Assembly: GCA_021790555.1 (NCBI GenBank)
Contig: JAJYGY010000295.1
Coordinates: forward strand, 1 to 6,081
Source: a bacterium
GTDB taxonomy: Bacteria; Oederibacteriota; JAJYGY01
Direction: 5' to 3'
DNA: 6,081 nt
This document shows, piece after piece, positions 1-6,081 of the stretch. How positions within the stretch are numbered: position 1 is the stretch's first letter; the number at the start of each line of letters is the position of its first letter. Below the pieces are notes generated by a model. It worked only from the letters and a program-made list of their open reading frames with translations, was not told where the DNA came from and did not search any database. A program made the position numbers and the translations under genes.

Positions 1-1031
1 CAGTAGGCCAGCACGCTGTAGTTCTCCACCACCCAGGACAGGGCCGTGCGCACGCGGTCGAAGGCGTTGGAGATCTGCAGCAGGCCGCCGAAACCGATGA
101 CCTTGGCGAAGTAGCGCGGGGCCGCCACCATGAAGGGGAACACCACCGCCGCCTGGTCGTAGGCCGTGGTGAAGAAGCCCAGGTGCATCTGCTTGCGGAT
201 GATGGAGCGCATGTTGGAGAACACCCACTGGAAGTGCCCCTTCAGGTCGCGCTCCTCCACGGCTTCGCCCTCGCTCAGGGCCACGCCCTCGCCGTTCTCC
301 CTCAGGCGCACCAGGCCGAAGCGGAAGTTGGCCTCCAGCTCCTGCTGGCGGAAGTTGAGGGGGATGAGGGGCCTGCCGATGCGGTGGGTCAGCCAGGTGG
401 CCACCCCGGCGTAGACCAGGCAGGCCCAGGCCATGTACCCGGGCACGCTGAGGCTGCGCCCGCCGCCCAGGGGGATGGCCAGGGGCCCGGAAAGGGTCCA
501 CAGGATGGCGATGAAGGAGAAAAGGGTGACCACCTGGTTGAGCAGGCCCACCGACAGGCCCAGGCTGTTGTCCACGAAGTCGCGGATGTCCTCGGAAATG
601 CGCTGGTCCGGGTTATCGGTCTTGGTGTCGGTGAGGCGCCACAGGTAGTGGCTCTTGTCGGAAAGCCAGTCCCCCAGGAAGCGCCGGGTCATCCACAGGC
701 GCCAGCGGTTGCGCAGGGTCTGGGAAAAGAACTGGCGGAACACCGCCACCAGGATGGCGACGGCGGCCACGCCGCAGAACTCGAGAAGCAGGTGCCAGAA
801 CAGCCTGGCCTGGAACTTCTGCAGGGCGTCGTAGAAGTTGCGGTACCAGGTGTTCAGCCAAACCAGCAGGTAGACCCAGCCAAGGTTCAGGCCCACCACC
901 AGGGCCAGCAGCCCCCGGCCGGACCAGCGCTCCTCGGAAAACCAGTAGGGCCGGGCCAGCTTCCAGAACCCGCCCAGCACCTGCCGGTTGGAATAGGTGG
1001 CTCCGAAGAGCCTCTCTTTCTCGCCTGCCAT
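1..1031 (-). CDS. ABC transporter permease/ATP-binding protein, YddA/Rv1819c (SbmA/BacA-like) family, partial
   Basis: Partial gene: 343 residues from the ATG at 1031 run off the left edge with no stop. The visible part is the membrane domain (ABC_membrane_2 / SbmA-BacA type). Hydrophobic helices lie at about residues 38-60, 79-101, 157-182, 197-216 and 290-310. Family signatures are NPDQRISEDIRDF (140-152), the conserved loop NFRQQELEANFRF...RENGEG (226-249), and ISNAFDRVRTALSW (320-333), which resembles the ITNVFGQVRGAFQY stretch of E. coli SbmA. Full-length YddA/Rv1819c proteins are near 600 residues and carry a C-terminal ATPase domain; here that part would lie outside the window, so its presence is inferred. 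Relatives act in the inner membrane and import cobalamin, peptides or bleomycin-like hydrophilic compounds (Rv1819c), or move cobalamin out of lysosomes (ABCD4). The start is supported by an AAAGGAG site 6 nt upstream. It follows metH by 55 bp on the same strand with no visible terminator, so co-transcription is likely and cobalamin is a reasonable but unproven substrate. Confidence 0.87.
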   Translation of the reverse strand, partial: MAGEKERLFGATYSNRQVLGGFWKLARPYWFSEERWSGRGLLALVVGLNLGWVYLLVWLNTWYRNFYDALQKFQARLFWHLLLEFCGVAAVAILVAVFRQFFSQTLRNRWRLWMTRRFLGDWLSDKSHYLWRLTDTKTDNPDQRISEDIRDFVDNSLGLSVGLLNQVVTLFSFIAILWTLSGPLAIPLGGGRSLSVPGYMAWACLVYAGVATWLTHRIGRPLIPLNFRQQELEANFRFGLVRLRENGEGVALSEGEAVEERDLKGHFQWVFSNMRSIIRKQMHLGFFTTAYDQAAVVFPFMVAAPRYFAKVIGFGGLLQISNAFDRVRTALSWVVENYSVLAY

Positions 1032-1037
1032 TCAGGG

Positions 1038-1044
1038 CTCCTTT
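1038..1044 (-). promoter_or_regulatory. Ribosome binding site of the transporter gene
   Basis: On the minus strand this reads AAAGGAG, a near-perfect Shine-Dalgarno sequence, with a 6-nt spacer before the ATG at 1031. It fixes the transporter start and shows that the gene has its own strong translation initiation signal, independent of the metH stop at 1087. Confidence 0.8.
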
Positions 1045-1086
1045 CGAAGTCGTTTTTGGATTTTCAAAGAAAAGCCCGGTGCCGCC

Positions 1087-4000
1087 CTACCTCGCCTGCC
1101 CGGCCGTCACCGAGAAGTACTGGCATTCGGGGTGGTGGAAGAGGACGGCCGAGGTGCTCTGTTCCGGCACCATCTGCCAGCCCTCGGTCAGTTTGACGCC
1201 GATCCGCTCCGGGTCCAGCAGCTTCCAGATCTTCTCCTGGTCCTGCATGTCCGGCCAGGCGGGGTACCCGGCCGAGAAGCGCAGGCCCTGCTGGTTGGGG
1301 ATGCCCCATTCCCGGCGCACGCGGCGGTGCAGCCATTCGGCCAGGCCCTCGGCCGACTGCACCGACAGGCCGTGCAGGTACAGCGACTTGGTGAAATCCC
1401 CGGCCTTGTTGAGCCGGTCGGCCTCCTCGCTGGCCGCGTCGCCCACCGTCACCACGGAAAAAGCCACCACGTCCATGCGGCTGGCGGGGCCCTTTTCCTC
1501 GATGTAATCCGCCATGCTCAGGTTGTGCACGCCCCTCTGGCGGCGGAAACGGAAGCGCAGCAGCTCCTTTTCGCCCTTCTCGTCGGCGTAGAGGATCAGG
1601 TCGTTGCCCTGCGACTGGCAGGGCCAGTAGCCGTACACGGCGCGCGGCACCAGCCACTTCCTCTCCACGCATTCGGCCTGGAGCTTCTTCAGGATGGGCA
1701 TGAACTGGCCCTCGATCAGGCGGTCGTATTCCGCCGGGTCCTTGGCCTGCACGCCCCAGTTCAGCTTGAAGAGCTGGGCGTGCTCCATCATGGGGAAAAC
1801 CTCGCGCATGTCGATGTCCGCCGCCTCAAGGACCCTGGCCCCCCAGAAGGGCGCCTTGGGGATGCGGCCGGCCGGCTTGGTGGCCGAGCGCGTCAGCGGC
1901 TCGGCGCCCTGCACGCCTTCCAGGTTCTCCTCGGGCCGGGCGTTCTTCACGCCGTCCCAGGCCTCCTTCAGCCTGTCCCGGGTGAAGGCCTCGCGGGTCT
2001 TCGGGTCGGAAAGCCGGTTCATGATGTCCAGGCCCTCGAAGGCGTCCTTGGCGTAGAACACGCCCGGGGCGTACTGCGTGGTGGCCTCGGGGTCCACGAA
2101 GCTGGTCTTGTGGCCGTAGCGGCGGTTGATGGCGGCGCCGCCGATCAGCACCGGCACCCGGCTTCCCGCCTTGTGCAGTTCCTGCACGCACAGGGGCATC
2201 TGCTTGCTGGTGGAGACCAGCAAGGCGGAAAGCCCGATGGCGTCGGCCTTGACCTCGCCGGCCTTGGCCAGGATGGTGGAAATGGGCACCTGCTTGCCCA
2301 GGTCGTGCACCTGGAACCCGTTGTTGGAAAGGATGGTGCGAACCAGGTTCTTGCCGATGTCGTGCACGTCGCCGTAGACCGTGGCCAGCACCACCACGCC
2401 CTTCGACACCGTGTCGTTCTTGTCCAGGAACCGCTCCACGTGGGCCACGGCGGCCTTCATCACCTCGGCCGACTGGAGCACGAAGGGCAGAATGAGCTCG
2501 CCCGAGCCGAACTTGTCCCCCACCTCCTTCATGGCCGGCAGCAGGATGTTGTTGATGATGTCGACGGCCCCGTGGCGCTTCAGCGAGTCGTCCAGCAGCT
2601 CGACGATGCCTTCCTTGATCCGGTGCACGATGTTGAAGTGGATGCGCCCGTCCACGGGAAGGTCGGCGCCGGGCCTGGGCCCGGCCTCGGCCGGGCCGGA
2701 AGAGGAGGCGGATTTCTCGAAGTGATCGATGAGCCGGGGCAGGGCGTCGGGGCGCCGGTAGAAGACCAGGTCCTCGGCCAGCTCCCTTTCCACGGCGTCC
2801 ATCTCGCCGTAGGGCGTGATGTCCTTGGGGTTGACGATGCAGGAGTCCAGGCCCGCCTTGACGCAGTGGTAGAGGAAAACCGAATTCACCGCCGCCCGCG
2901 CCCTGGGTTTCAGGCCGAAGCTCACGTTGGAAAGCCCCAGCGTGGTGAAGACGCCGGGCAGCTCCCGCTTGATGAGCCGGATGCCCTCGATGGTCTCCAC
3001 GGCGCTCGTGTTGAACTCCGCGTCGCCGGTGGCCAGGGTGAACGTGAGGGCGTCGAAGATGAGGTCCTCGGCCCTCAGGCCGTACTGGTGGACGCACAGG
3101 TCGTGGATCATGCGGGCCACCTCCAGCTTGCGCTGGCGCGTCTTGGCCATGCCCCGCTCCACGCCGGTCTGGAGGGTGGCGGCGAAGCCGGGCGAGAAGA
3201 GGCCCTGCCTGAGGAACTCCTCCACGCAGGGGCCGTCGATGGTCAGGGCCACGGCCGCGGCCCCGAACTTTTTGATCACCGGGGCCATGCGGCGCATGCG
3301 GCCGCCGTCGCCCTCCAGGTTGATGGAATTGACGATGGCCCTCCCGGGAAGGATGCCCAGGGCCGACTCCACCACGTCGGCCTCGGTGGAATCGACGACC
3401 AGGGGCGCGTCCACGGAGAGGCAGAGCTTCTTGACCAGCTTCCTCATCTGCTCCTTCTCGTCCGACCGCTCGGTCAGGGCCACGCACAGGTCCAGCACGT
3501 GGGCGCCCGACTCCACCTGTTCGCGGGCCACGGCCACCATGGCGTCGTAGTCGTCGGAGAGGAGCAGCTGCTTGAACTTCCGCGAACCCTGCGAATTGCA
3601 GCGCTCGCCGATCATCAGCGGCGCGGGCTCCTGCCTGAGGGGCACGCGCTTCAGCATCGAGGCCGCCGCCGGCTCCAGGCGCGGGTAGGCCCCGCGCCGC
3701 CTCGGCTTCAGCGCCCCCACCGCCTCCACCACGGCCTTCAGGTGGGCCGGGGTGGTGCCGCAGCAGCCGCCCACGATGTCCACGCCCAGCTCGTGGGTGA
3801 AGTCCCTCAGCGCGGCGGCCATGCGCTCGGGCGTCATGGGGTAGCGGGCCCGGCCGTCGCCCAGGTTCTCGGGCATGCCGGCGTTGGGGATGACCGACAC
3901 GGGCAGGGGGCACTTCTCGCACAGGAAGCGCACCGAGTCCTTCATCTCCAGGGGCCCGGTGGAGCAGTTGAGGCCGATCACGTCGGTGCCCAGGCGCACC

Positions 4001-4647
4001 AGGGTCTCCATGCAGGCGCCGATGTCCGTGCCCAGCAGCATCTTGCCGTTGGCGTCCAGGGTCGTCTGGGTCATCATCACCACGTCGCGGCCGGACCGGG
4101 CGATGGCCCGCCGGCAGCCGTAGAGCGCGGAGCGCAGCTCCAGGAGATCCTGGGCCGTCTCCAGCAGCAGGGCGTCCACGCCCGCCTCGATGAGGGCCCC
4201 GGCCTGCTCGAAGTAGGCCTCCTCCAGCTCCTCCGGGCTGATGTTGGAGAGGTCCGGGTCCTCCGCGGCCGGCAGCATGCCGGTGGGCCCCATGGACCCG
4301 GCCACGAAGCGCGGCCTGCCGTCCAGCCCGCGGTACTTTTCGCAGGCCTCCCGCGCGATCCTCACGGCCGCGTGGTTGACCTCCTTCACCTTGTCCTCCT
4401 CACCGTACTCCCGCAGCTTCAGGCGGGTGGAGCCGAAGGTGTCGGTCTCCACCACGTCGCAGCCCGCCTCCAGGAAGGACTCGTGCAGGGCGCGGATGAC
4501 GCCGGGCTTGGACACCACCAGCCAGTCGTTGAAGCCCTCCTTGCCCCCGAAATCCTCGGCTGTGAGGTGCTGGAACTGCAGGTTGGTGCCGCAGGCCCCG
4601 TCGAAGATGAGCACCTTCTCGGACATGGCTTCACGGAAACTCTTCAT
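1087..4647 (-). CDS. metH: Cobalamin-dependent methionine synthase (5-methyltetrahydrofolate:homocysteine methyltransferase)
   Basis: Complete gene of 1186 residues (E. coli MetH has 1227). It makes methionine and tetrahydrofolate from homocysteine and methyltetrahydrofolate in the cytoplasm, using cobalamin as methyl carrier. All family modules are present in order. Homocysteine domain: about 10-310, with probable zinc ligands Cys228 (GLNCSTGP) and Cys295/Cys296 (GGCCGTTP). Pterin domain: about 343-610, opening with MIGERCNSQG, then VNSINLEGD (439-447), FDALTFTLATGD (531-542) and NVSFGLKPRARAA (574-586). Cobalamin cap: about 665-742. Cobalamin-binding Rossmann domain: about 747-880, with DVHDIG (Asp760, His762, Gly765; His762 is the expected cobalt ligand), GLSALLVST (805-813) and the GGAA turn (836-839). 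AdoMet-dependent reactivation domain: about 920-1180, with RFSAGYPAWP (Arg1123-Pro1132) and KLTEGWQM. The reactivation domain implies reduction by a flavodoxin-like partner, not encoded here. ATG 4647 is preferred because a GGGGGA lies just upstream; ATG 4626 (MSEKVLIFDG) is a weaker alternative that would remove 7 residues. Stop is TAG. Confidence 0.97.
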   Translation of the reverse strand: MKSFREAMSEKVLIFDGACGTNLQFQHLTAEDFGGKEGFNDWLVVSKPGVIRALHESFLEAGCDVVETDTFGSTRLKLREYGEEDKVKEVNHAAVRIAREACEKYRGLDGRPRFVAGSMGPTGMLPAAEDPDLSNISPEELEEAYFEQAGALIEAGVDALLLETAQDLLELRSALYGCRRAIARSGRDVVMMTQTTLDANGKMLLGTDIGACMETLVRLGTDVIGLNCSTGPLEMKDSVRFLCEKCPLPVSVIPNAGMPENLGDGRARYPMTPERMAAALRDFTHELGVDIVGGCCGTTPAHLKAVVEAVGALKPRRRGAYPRLEPAAASMLKRVPLRQEPAPLMIGERCNSQGSRKFKQLLLSDDYDAMVAVAREQVESGAHVLDLCVALTERSDEKEQMRKLVKKLCLSVDAPLVVDSTEADVVESALGILPGRAIVNSINLEGDGGRMRRMAPVIKKFGAAAVALTIDGPCVEEFLRQGLFSPGFAATLQTGVERGMAKTRQRKLEVARMIHDLCVHQYGLRAEDLIFDALTFTLATGDAEFNTSAVETIEGIRLIKRELPGVFTTLGLSNVSFGLKPRARAAVNSVFLYHCVKAGLDSCIVNPKDITPYGEMDAVERELAEDLVFYRRPDALPRLIDHFEKSASSSGPAEAGPRPGADLPVDGRIHFNIVHRIKEGIVELLDDSLKRHGAVDIINNILLPAMKEVGDKFGSGELILPFVLQSAEVMKAAVAHVERFLDKNDTVSKGVVVLATVYGDVHDIGKNLVRTILSNNGFQVHDLGKQVPISTILAKAGEVKADAIGLSALLVSTSKQMPLCVQELHKAGSRVPVLIGGAAINRRYGHKTSFVDPEATTQYAPGVFYAKDAFEGLDIMNRLSDPKTREAFTRDRLKEAWDGVKNARPEENLEGVQGAEPLTRSATKPAGRIPKAPFWGARVLEAADIDMREVFPMMEHAQLFKLNWGVQAKDPAEYDRLIEGQFMPILKKLQAECVERKWLVPRAVYGYWPCQSQGNDLILYADEKGEKELLRFRFRRQRGVHNLSMADYIEEKGPASRMDVVAFSVVTVGDAASEEADRLNKAGDFTKSLYLHGLSVQSAEGLAEWLHRRVRREWGIPNQQGLRFSAGYPAWPDMQDQEKIWKLLDPERIGVKLTEGWQMVPEQSTSAVLFHHPECQYFSVTAGQAR

Positions 4648-4650
4648 CGA

Positions 4651-4656
4651 TCCCCC
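4651..4656 (-). promoter_or_regulatory. Probable weak ribosome binding site of metH
   Basis: On the minus strand this reads GGGGGA, only 3 nt before the ATG at 4647. It is purine-rich but off-consensus and closely spaced, so initiation may be modest. The alternative ATG at 4626 has no better site upstream. The G run could also pair with the UCCCG arm of the adjacent leader hairpin (4675-4679). Confidence 0.4.
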
Positions 4657-4665
4657 GTCGTCTAA

Positions 4666-4679
4666 TCCCGCCTCCGGGA
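4666..4679 (-). other. Small hairpin in the predicted metH leader
   Basis: In the metH transcript this forms UCCCG-GAGG-CGGGA, a 5-bp perfect stem with a 4-nt loop, 18 nt upstream of the start codon. The loop sequence GAGG resembles a Shine-Dalgarno core. The 5-prime arm UCCC could instead pair with the GGGA of the ribosome site at 4651-4656, giving a mutually exclusive fold. The stem is directly visible; any regulatory role is speculation. Confidence 0.35.
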
Positions 4680-4684
4680 CGCCG

Positions 4685-4704
4685 GCGGGCCCCCGCGGGC
4701 CCGC
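4685..4704 (-). repeat. Perfect 8-bp GC inverted repeat in the metH leader
   Basis: Arms GCGGGCCC (4685-4692) and GGGCCCGC (4697-4704) are exact reverse complements separated by 4 nt, predicting a very stable hairpin in RNA from either strand. No T tract follows on either side, so it is not a standard intrinsic terminator. It lies between the predicted metH promoter and the metH start, about 38 nt upstream of the ATG. Confidence 0.6.
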
Positions 4705-4706
4705 GT

Positions 4707-4733
4707 GGAATCCCCTCAATCGGGACTTTCTAG
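4707..4733 (+). promoter_or_regulatory. Candidate ECF-type promoter for the sigma/anti-sigma pair
   Basis: GGAATC (4707-4712), a typical ECF -35 core, is followed after 16 nt by TCTAG (4729-4733), resembling an ECF -10 element. It points toward the sigma gene, whose ATG lies at 4855, and would start RNA near 4740, leaving a leader of about 115 nt. Autoregulation is common for ECF sigma genes, which motivates the call. In GC-rich DNA such short matches occur by chance, and the sigma here has unusual recognition residues, so this stays a candidate. Confidence 0.35.
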
Positions 4734-4768
4734 GAAAACGCCTTTTGTGGTAATAAGGAGGCGCGCCC

Positions 4769-4797
4769 ATTTTCCATGGCGCCTTCGTCAATGTCAA
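4769..4797 (-). promoter_or_regulatory. Predicted sigma70-type promoter of metH
   Basis: Minus-strand TTGACA (4797-4792, perfect -35) is followed after exactly 17 nt by GAAAAT (4774-4769, four of six matches to TATAAT). It lies in the only AT-richer stretch of the divergent region. Transcription would begin near 4762 and give a leader of about 115 nt before the metH ATG. Confidence 0.55.
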
Positions 4798-4854
4798 AAC
4801 GTTTCGCCCGGGCGCGACTTCCGCCCGGAATCTCCCTGGGAACCCCCCGAGCCG

Positions 4855-5409
4855 ATGGAAAAAATCCGCAAATTCGACCTGCGCGAGGTGGCCGACGACG
4901 AGCAGCTCCTGCAGGCCCTGGCCGGCGACAGCCTGGAGGCCTTCCAGGACCTCATGGACCGCTGGCAGGAGCGCCTGCGCCGCTACTTCTGGCGCATGAC
5001 CGGCTGGGAATTCGCGGCCGACCAGCTCTTCGAGGAGTGCATGCTCAAGCTCTTCGAGCGCCGCCGCGACTGGGACGGCAGCCGCCGCTTTTCCGTCCAG
5101 ATGATGGTCCTGGCCTCGCGCCTGTGCCGCCAGTGGCTGGAGGCCAACGCGCTTCCCGCGCCCGCCCCCGAGCCCGCCGGGCCCGCGGGCGCGGACCTGG
5201 AATCGCGCCGGCGCCACCTGCAGGCGGCCCTGGCCGCCACGGCCCCCCGCCAGCGCGAGATCCTGGTGCTCACCCTGCTGGAAGGCATGCCCTTCGGCCA
5301 GGTGTCGGAGATCCTGGAGACGGACGAGGAGACCCTCAAGATCGAACTGTGGCAGGCCTACGCCCGGTTCAAGCGGCGCCTGGGCGATCCTTTCGGGGTG
5401 CGGCCGTGA
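4855..5409 (+). CDS. Divergent ECF-type RNA polymerase sigma factor
   Basis: Complete, 184 residues, the usual size for a two-domain ECF sigma factor. Region 2 is about residues 15-96 (DEQLLQALAGDSLEAFQDL through LCRQWLEA). A proline/alanine linker follows at 97-115, then region 4 at about 118-177, where APRQREILVLTLLEGMPFGQVSEIL is the expected start of the helix-turn-helix. It would direct RNA polymerase to a small set of promoters when released from its anti-sigma partner. Several positions depart from the family pattern: DLVQE is replaced by QLFEE (57-61), the WL of the -10 recognition helix by QM (82-83), and TVKSRL by TLKIEL (160-165), so its promoter specificity may be atypical. The ATG at 4855 was chosen because the protein homology begins there; the Shine-Dalgarno is weak (GGGAA, 4838-4842, 12 nt away). 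An upstream in-frame GTG at 4705 would add 50 residues without sigma-like sequence. The stop overlaps the next gene by 4 bp. Confidence 0.85.
   Translation: MEKIRKFDLREVADDEQLLQALAGDSLEAFQDLMDRWQERLRRYFWRMTGWEFAADQLFEECMLKLFERRRDWDGSRRFSVQMMVLASRLCRQWLEANALPAPAPEPAGPAGADLESRRRHLQAALAATAPRQREILVLTLLEGMPFGQVSEILETDEETLKIELWQAYARFKRRLGDPFGVRP
5395..5400 (+). promoter_or_regulatory. Ribosome binding site of the anti-sigma gene
   Basis: GGGGTG lies inside the last codons of the sigma gene, 5 nt before the GTG at 5406. With the GTGA overlap of stop and start it supports translational coupling, which would keep sigma and anti-sigma near equal amounts. Confidence 0.5.
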
Positions 5410-6081
5410 CGGAACGGGACGCCGAACACCTCAGCCTTTTCCAGGTGCTGGACCTTTCGCTTGGACGCATGGGCGAGGCCGAGCGTTCGCGCTGCCGGCG
5501 CCACCTGGCGGAATGCGCGGACTGCCGCCGCGCCTTCCTGGAGGCCGAGGGGCTGAAGGCCCTGCACGTGGAGGCCGCGCCGGCCCCCAACCCCGCCCTG
5601 GCCAGGAAGGTCCTGCGGCGGGCCTCCAAGGCCCTGGCCCTGGAAAAACTGGCCTCCCGCCAGGGCAGGGACGCCGCGCTCGACCTGCTCACGGGCGGGG
5701 AGCCCTCCCCCTTCTGGTCGCCGGCCCCGCTGCTGCTGGGGCTGGCCACCCTGGTGATGGCCGTGCTGCTGGTCCTGCAGCTGCGCCGGCCCTCACCCCC
5801 GCCGCCGGCCCCGCCGCCTTCCGCCGCCTCCCCGTCGCAGCCGGATCTTCCGGACTGGGCCATGGCGGTGCCTTCGGAGGACGCCAATCCCGTCCCGGCC
5901 GGCGGGGCCCTTCGCGCGGCCAAGGAATTGCTGGTGCGCCATTCCCACAACGTGGCCCGCCGGGACGGCCTGGTGCCTCCCCCCCTGCCCACGGTCACTC
6001 CCCCGCCCAGCCCGCGGCCCACCCCCCTGCCCCCCGCGCCGCGGGCGGCCGCCGTTCCCGCCGCCGCGCCTTCCGGGCCCA
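5406..6081 (+). CDS. Zinc-binding membrane anti-sigma factor (ZAS type), partial
   Basis: Starts with GTG overlapping the sigma stop by 4 bp; 225 codons are visible and the gene runs off the right edge. The N-terminal cytoplasmic part has the ZAS zinc pattern: His8, then 24 residues, His33-x3-Cys37-x2-Cys40 (RRHLAECADC). The spacing equals that of ChrR of Rhodobacter (His6, His31, Cys35, Cys38); an additional Cys30 sits close by. Such domains clamp the sigma factor. A single membrane helix is at about 106-126 (LLLGLATLVMAVLLVLQL), flanked by Arg127-Arg128. Beyond it lie a proline-rich stretch (129-147), a short charged segment (168-187) and a second Pro/Ala-rich stretch from 191 to the edge, presumably periplasmic. 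Signals sensed from outside or redox/zinc loss at the cysteines could release the sigma. An ATG at 5469 (residue 22) is rejected as start because it would remove His8 and the overlap. The real C-terminal domain, if any, is not visible. Confidence 0.82.
   Translation, partial: MTERDAEHLSLFQVLDLSLGRMGEAERSRCRRHLAECADCRRAFLEAEGLKALHVEAAPAPNPALARKVLRRASKALALEKLASRQGRDAALDLLTGGEPSPFWSPAPLLLGLATLVMAVLLVLQLRRPSPPPPAPPPSAASPSQPDLPDWAMAVPSEDANPVPAGGALRAAKELLVRHSHNVARRDGLVPPPLPTVTPPPSPRPTPLPPAPRAAAVPAAAPSGP

Noticed and set aside
1032..1086. Intrinsic terminator between metH and the transporter
   Set aside because: The 55-bp gap has T-rich and A-rich bits (TTTTCTTTGAAAA) but no GC stem followed by a T run. 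It is read as an intra-operon spacer.
183..1196. Plus-strand open frame of 337 codons opposite the transporter
   Set aside because: It is antisense to a clear membrane protein, of biased composition, and runs across the gene boundary into metH. It is a high-GC artefact.
997..4665. Very long plus-strand open frame (about 1222 codons) opposite metH
   Set aside because: It mirrors metH almost exactly and its translation is dominated by His, Gly, Val, Leu and Gln in a low-complexity pattern, as expected from the complement of GC-rich codons. It has no recognisable domain, while the other strand encodes an unmistakable MetH.
4741..4769. Possible terminator-like stem CGCCT/AGGCG followed by TTTT in the metH leader
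   Set aside because: The stem is only 5 bp with a loop of about 15 nt, and the T run is short. This is too weak to call an attenuator.
4827..4854. Second GGAATC on the plus strand as another ECF -35 box
   Set aside because: No -10-like sequence follows at 15-18 nt, and the box is so close to the ATG at 4855 that no leader or ribosome site would fit.
4648..5217. Upstream in-frame extension of metH by 190 codons
   Set aside because: It would run antisense through the divergent sigma gene and the control region. It has no homology to MetH, and the normal MetH N-terminus starts at 4647.
5369..6022. Minus-strand open frame of 217 codons opposite the anti-sigma gene
   Set aside because: Its composition is low-complexity Arg/Ser/Ala/Gly, and it lies opposite a gene with a clear zinc motif, membrane helix and coupled start.

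Overview
This GC-rich, densely coding bacterial window holds four protein genes in two divergent pairs. Minus strand, leftward: metH (4647-1087, cobalamin-dependent methionine synthase, complete at 1186 residues), then a YddA/Rv1819c-type ABC transporter (1031-1, cut by the left edge). Plus strand, rightward: a divergent ECF-type sigma factor (4855-5409), then its probable zinc-binding, membrane-anchored anti-sigma factor (5406-6081, cut by the right edge). The two pairs are separated by a 207-bp divergent control region (4648-4854). No RNA gene, mobile element, CRISPR array or long repeat was seen.

The strong GC bias at third codon positions and the style of the MetH (full length, with a reactivation domain) suggest a free-living Gram-negative bacterium. 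The sequence style resembles the Desulfovibrio group (Desulfobacterota), but this is an impression and not proven by any marker in the window.

Left half: MetH transfers a methyl group from methyltetrahydrofolate to homocysteine through bound cobalamin. The gene 55 bp downstream on the same strand encodes the membrane half of a transporter in the family that includes mycobacterial Rv1819c (a cobalamin importer) and human ABCD4 (lysosomal cobalamin transport). No terminator lies between them, so they probably form an operon. A plausible joint role is cobalamin supply plus cobalamin use.

Right half: the sigma gene overlaps the anti-sigma gene by 4 bp (GTGA), the usual arrangement for a translationally coupled sigma/anti-sigma switch. 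The anti-sigma has a textbook ZAS zinc motif, one membrane helix and a proline-rich outer part. The sigma has lost many of the usual promoter-recognition residues. The control region holds a good sigma70-type promoter for metH, a possible ECF-type promoter pointing at the sigma gene, and stable hairpins in the predicted metH leader. No known cobalamin, SAM or SAH riboswitch was recognised there.
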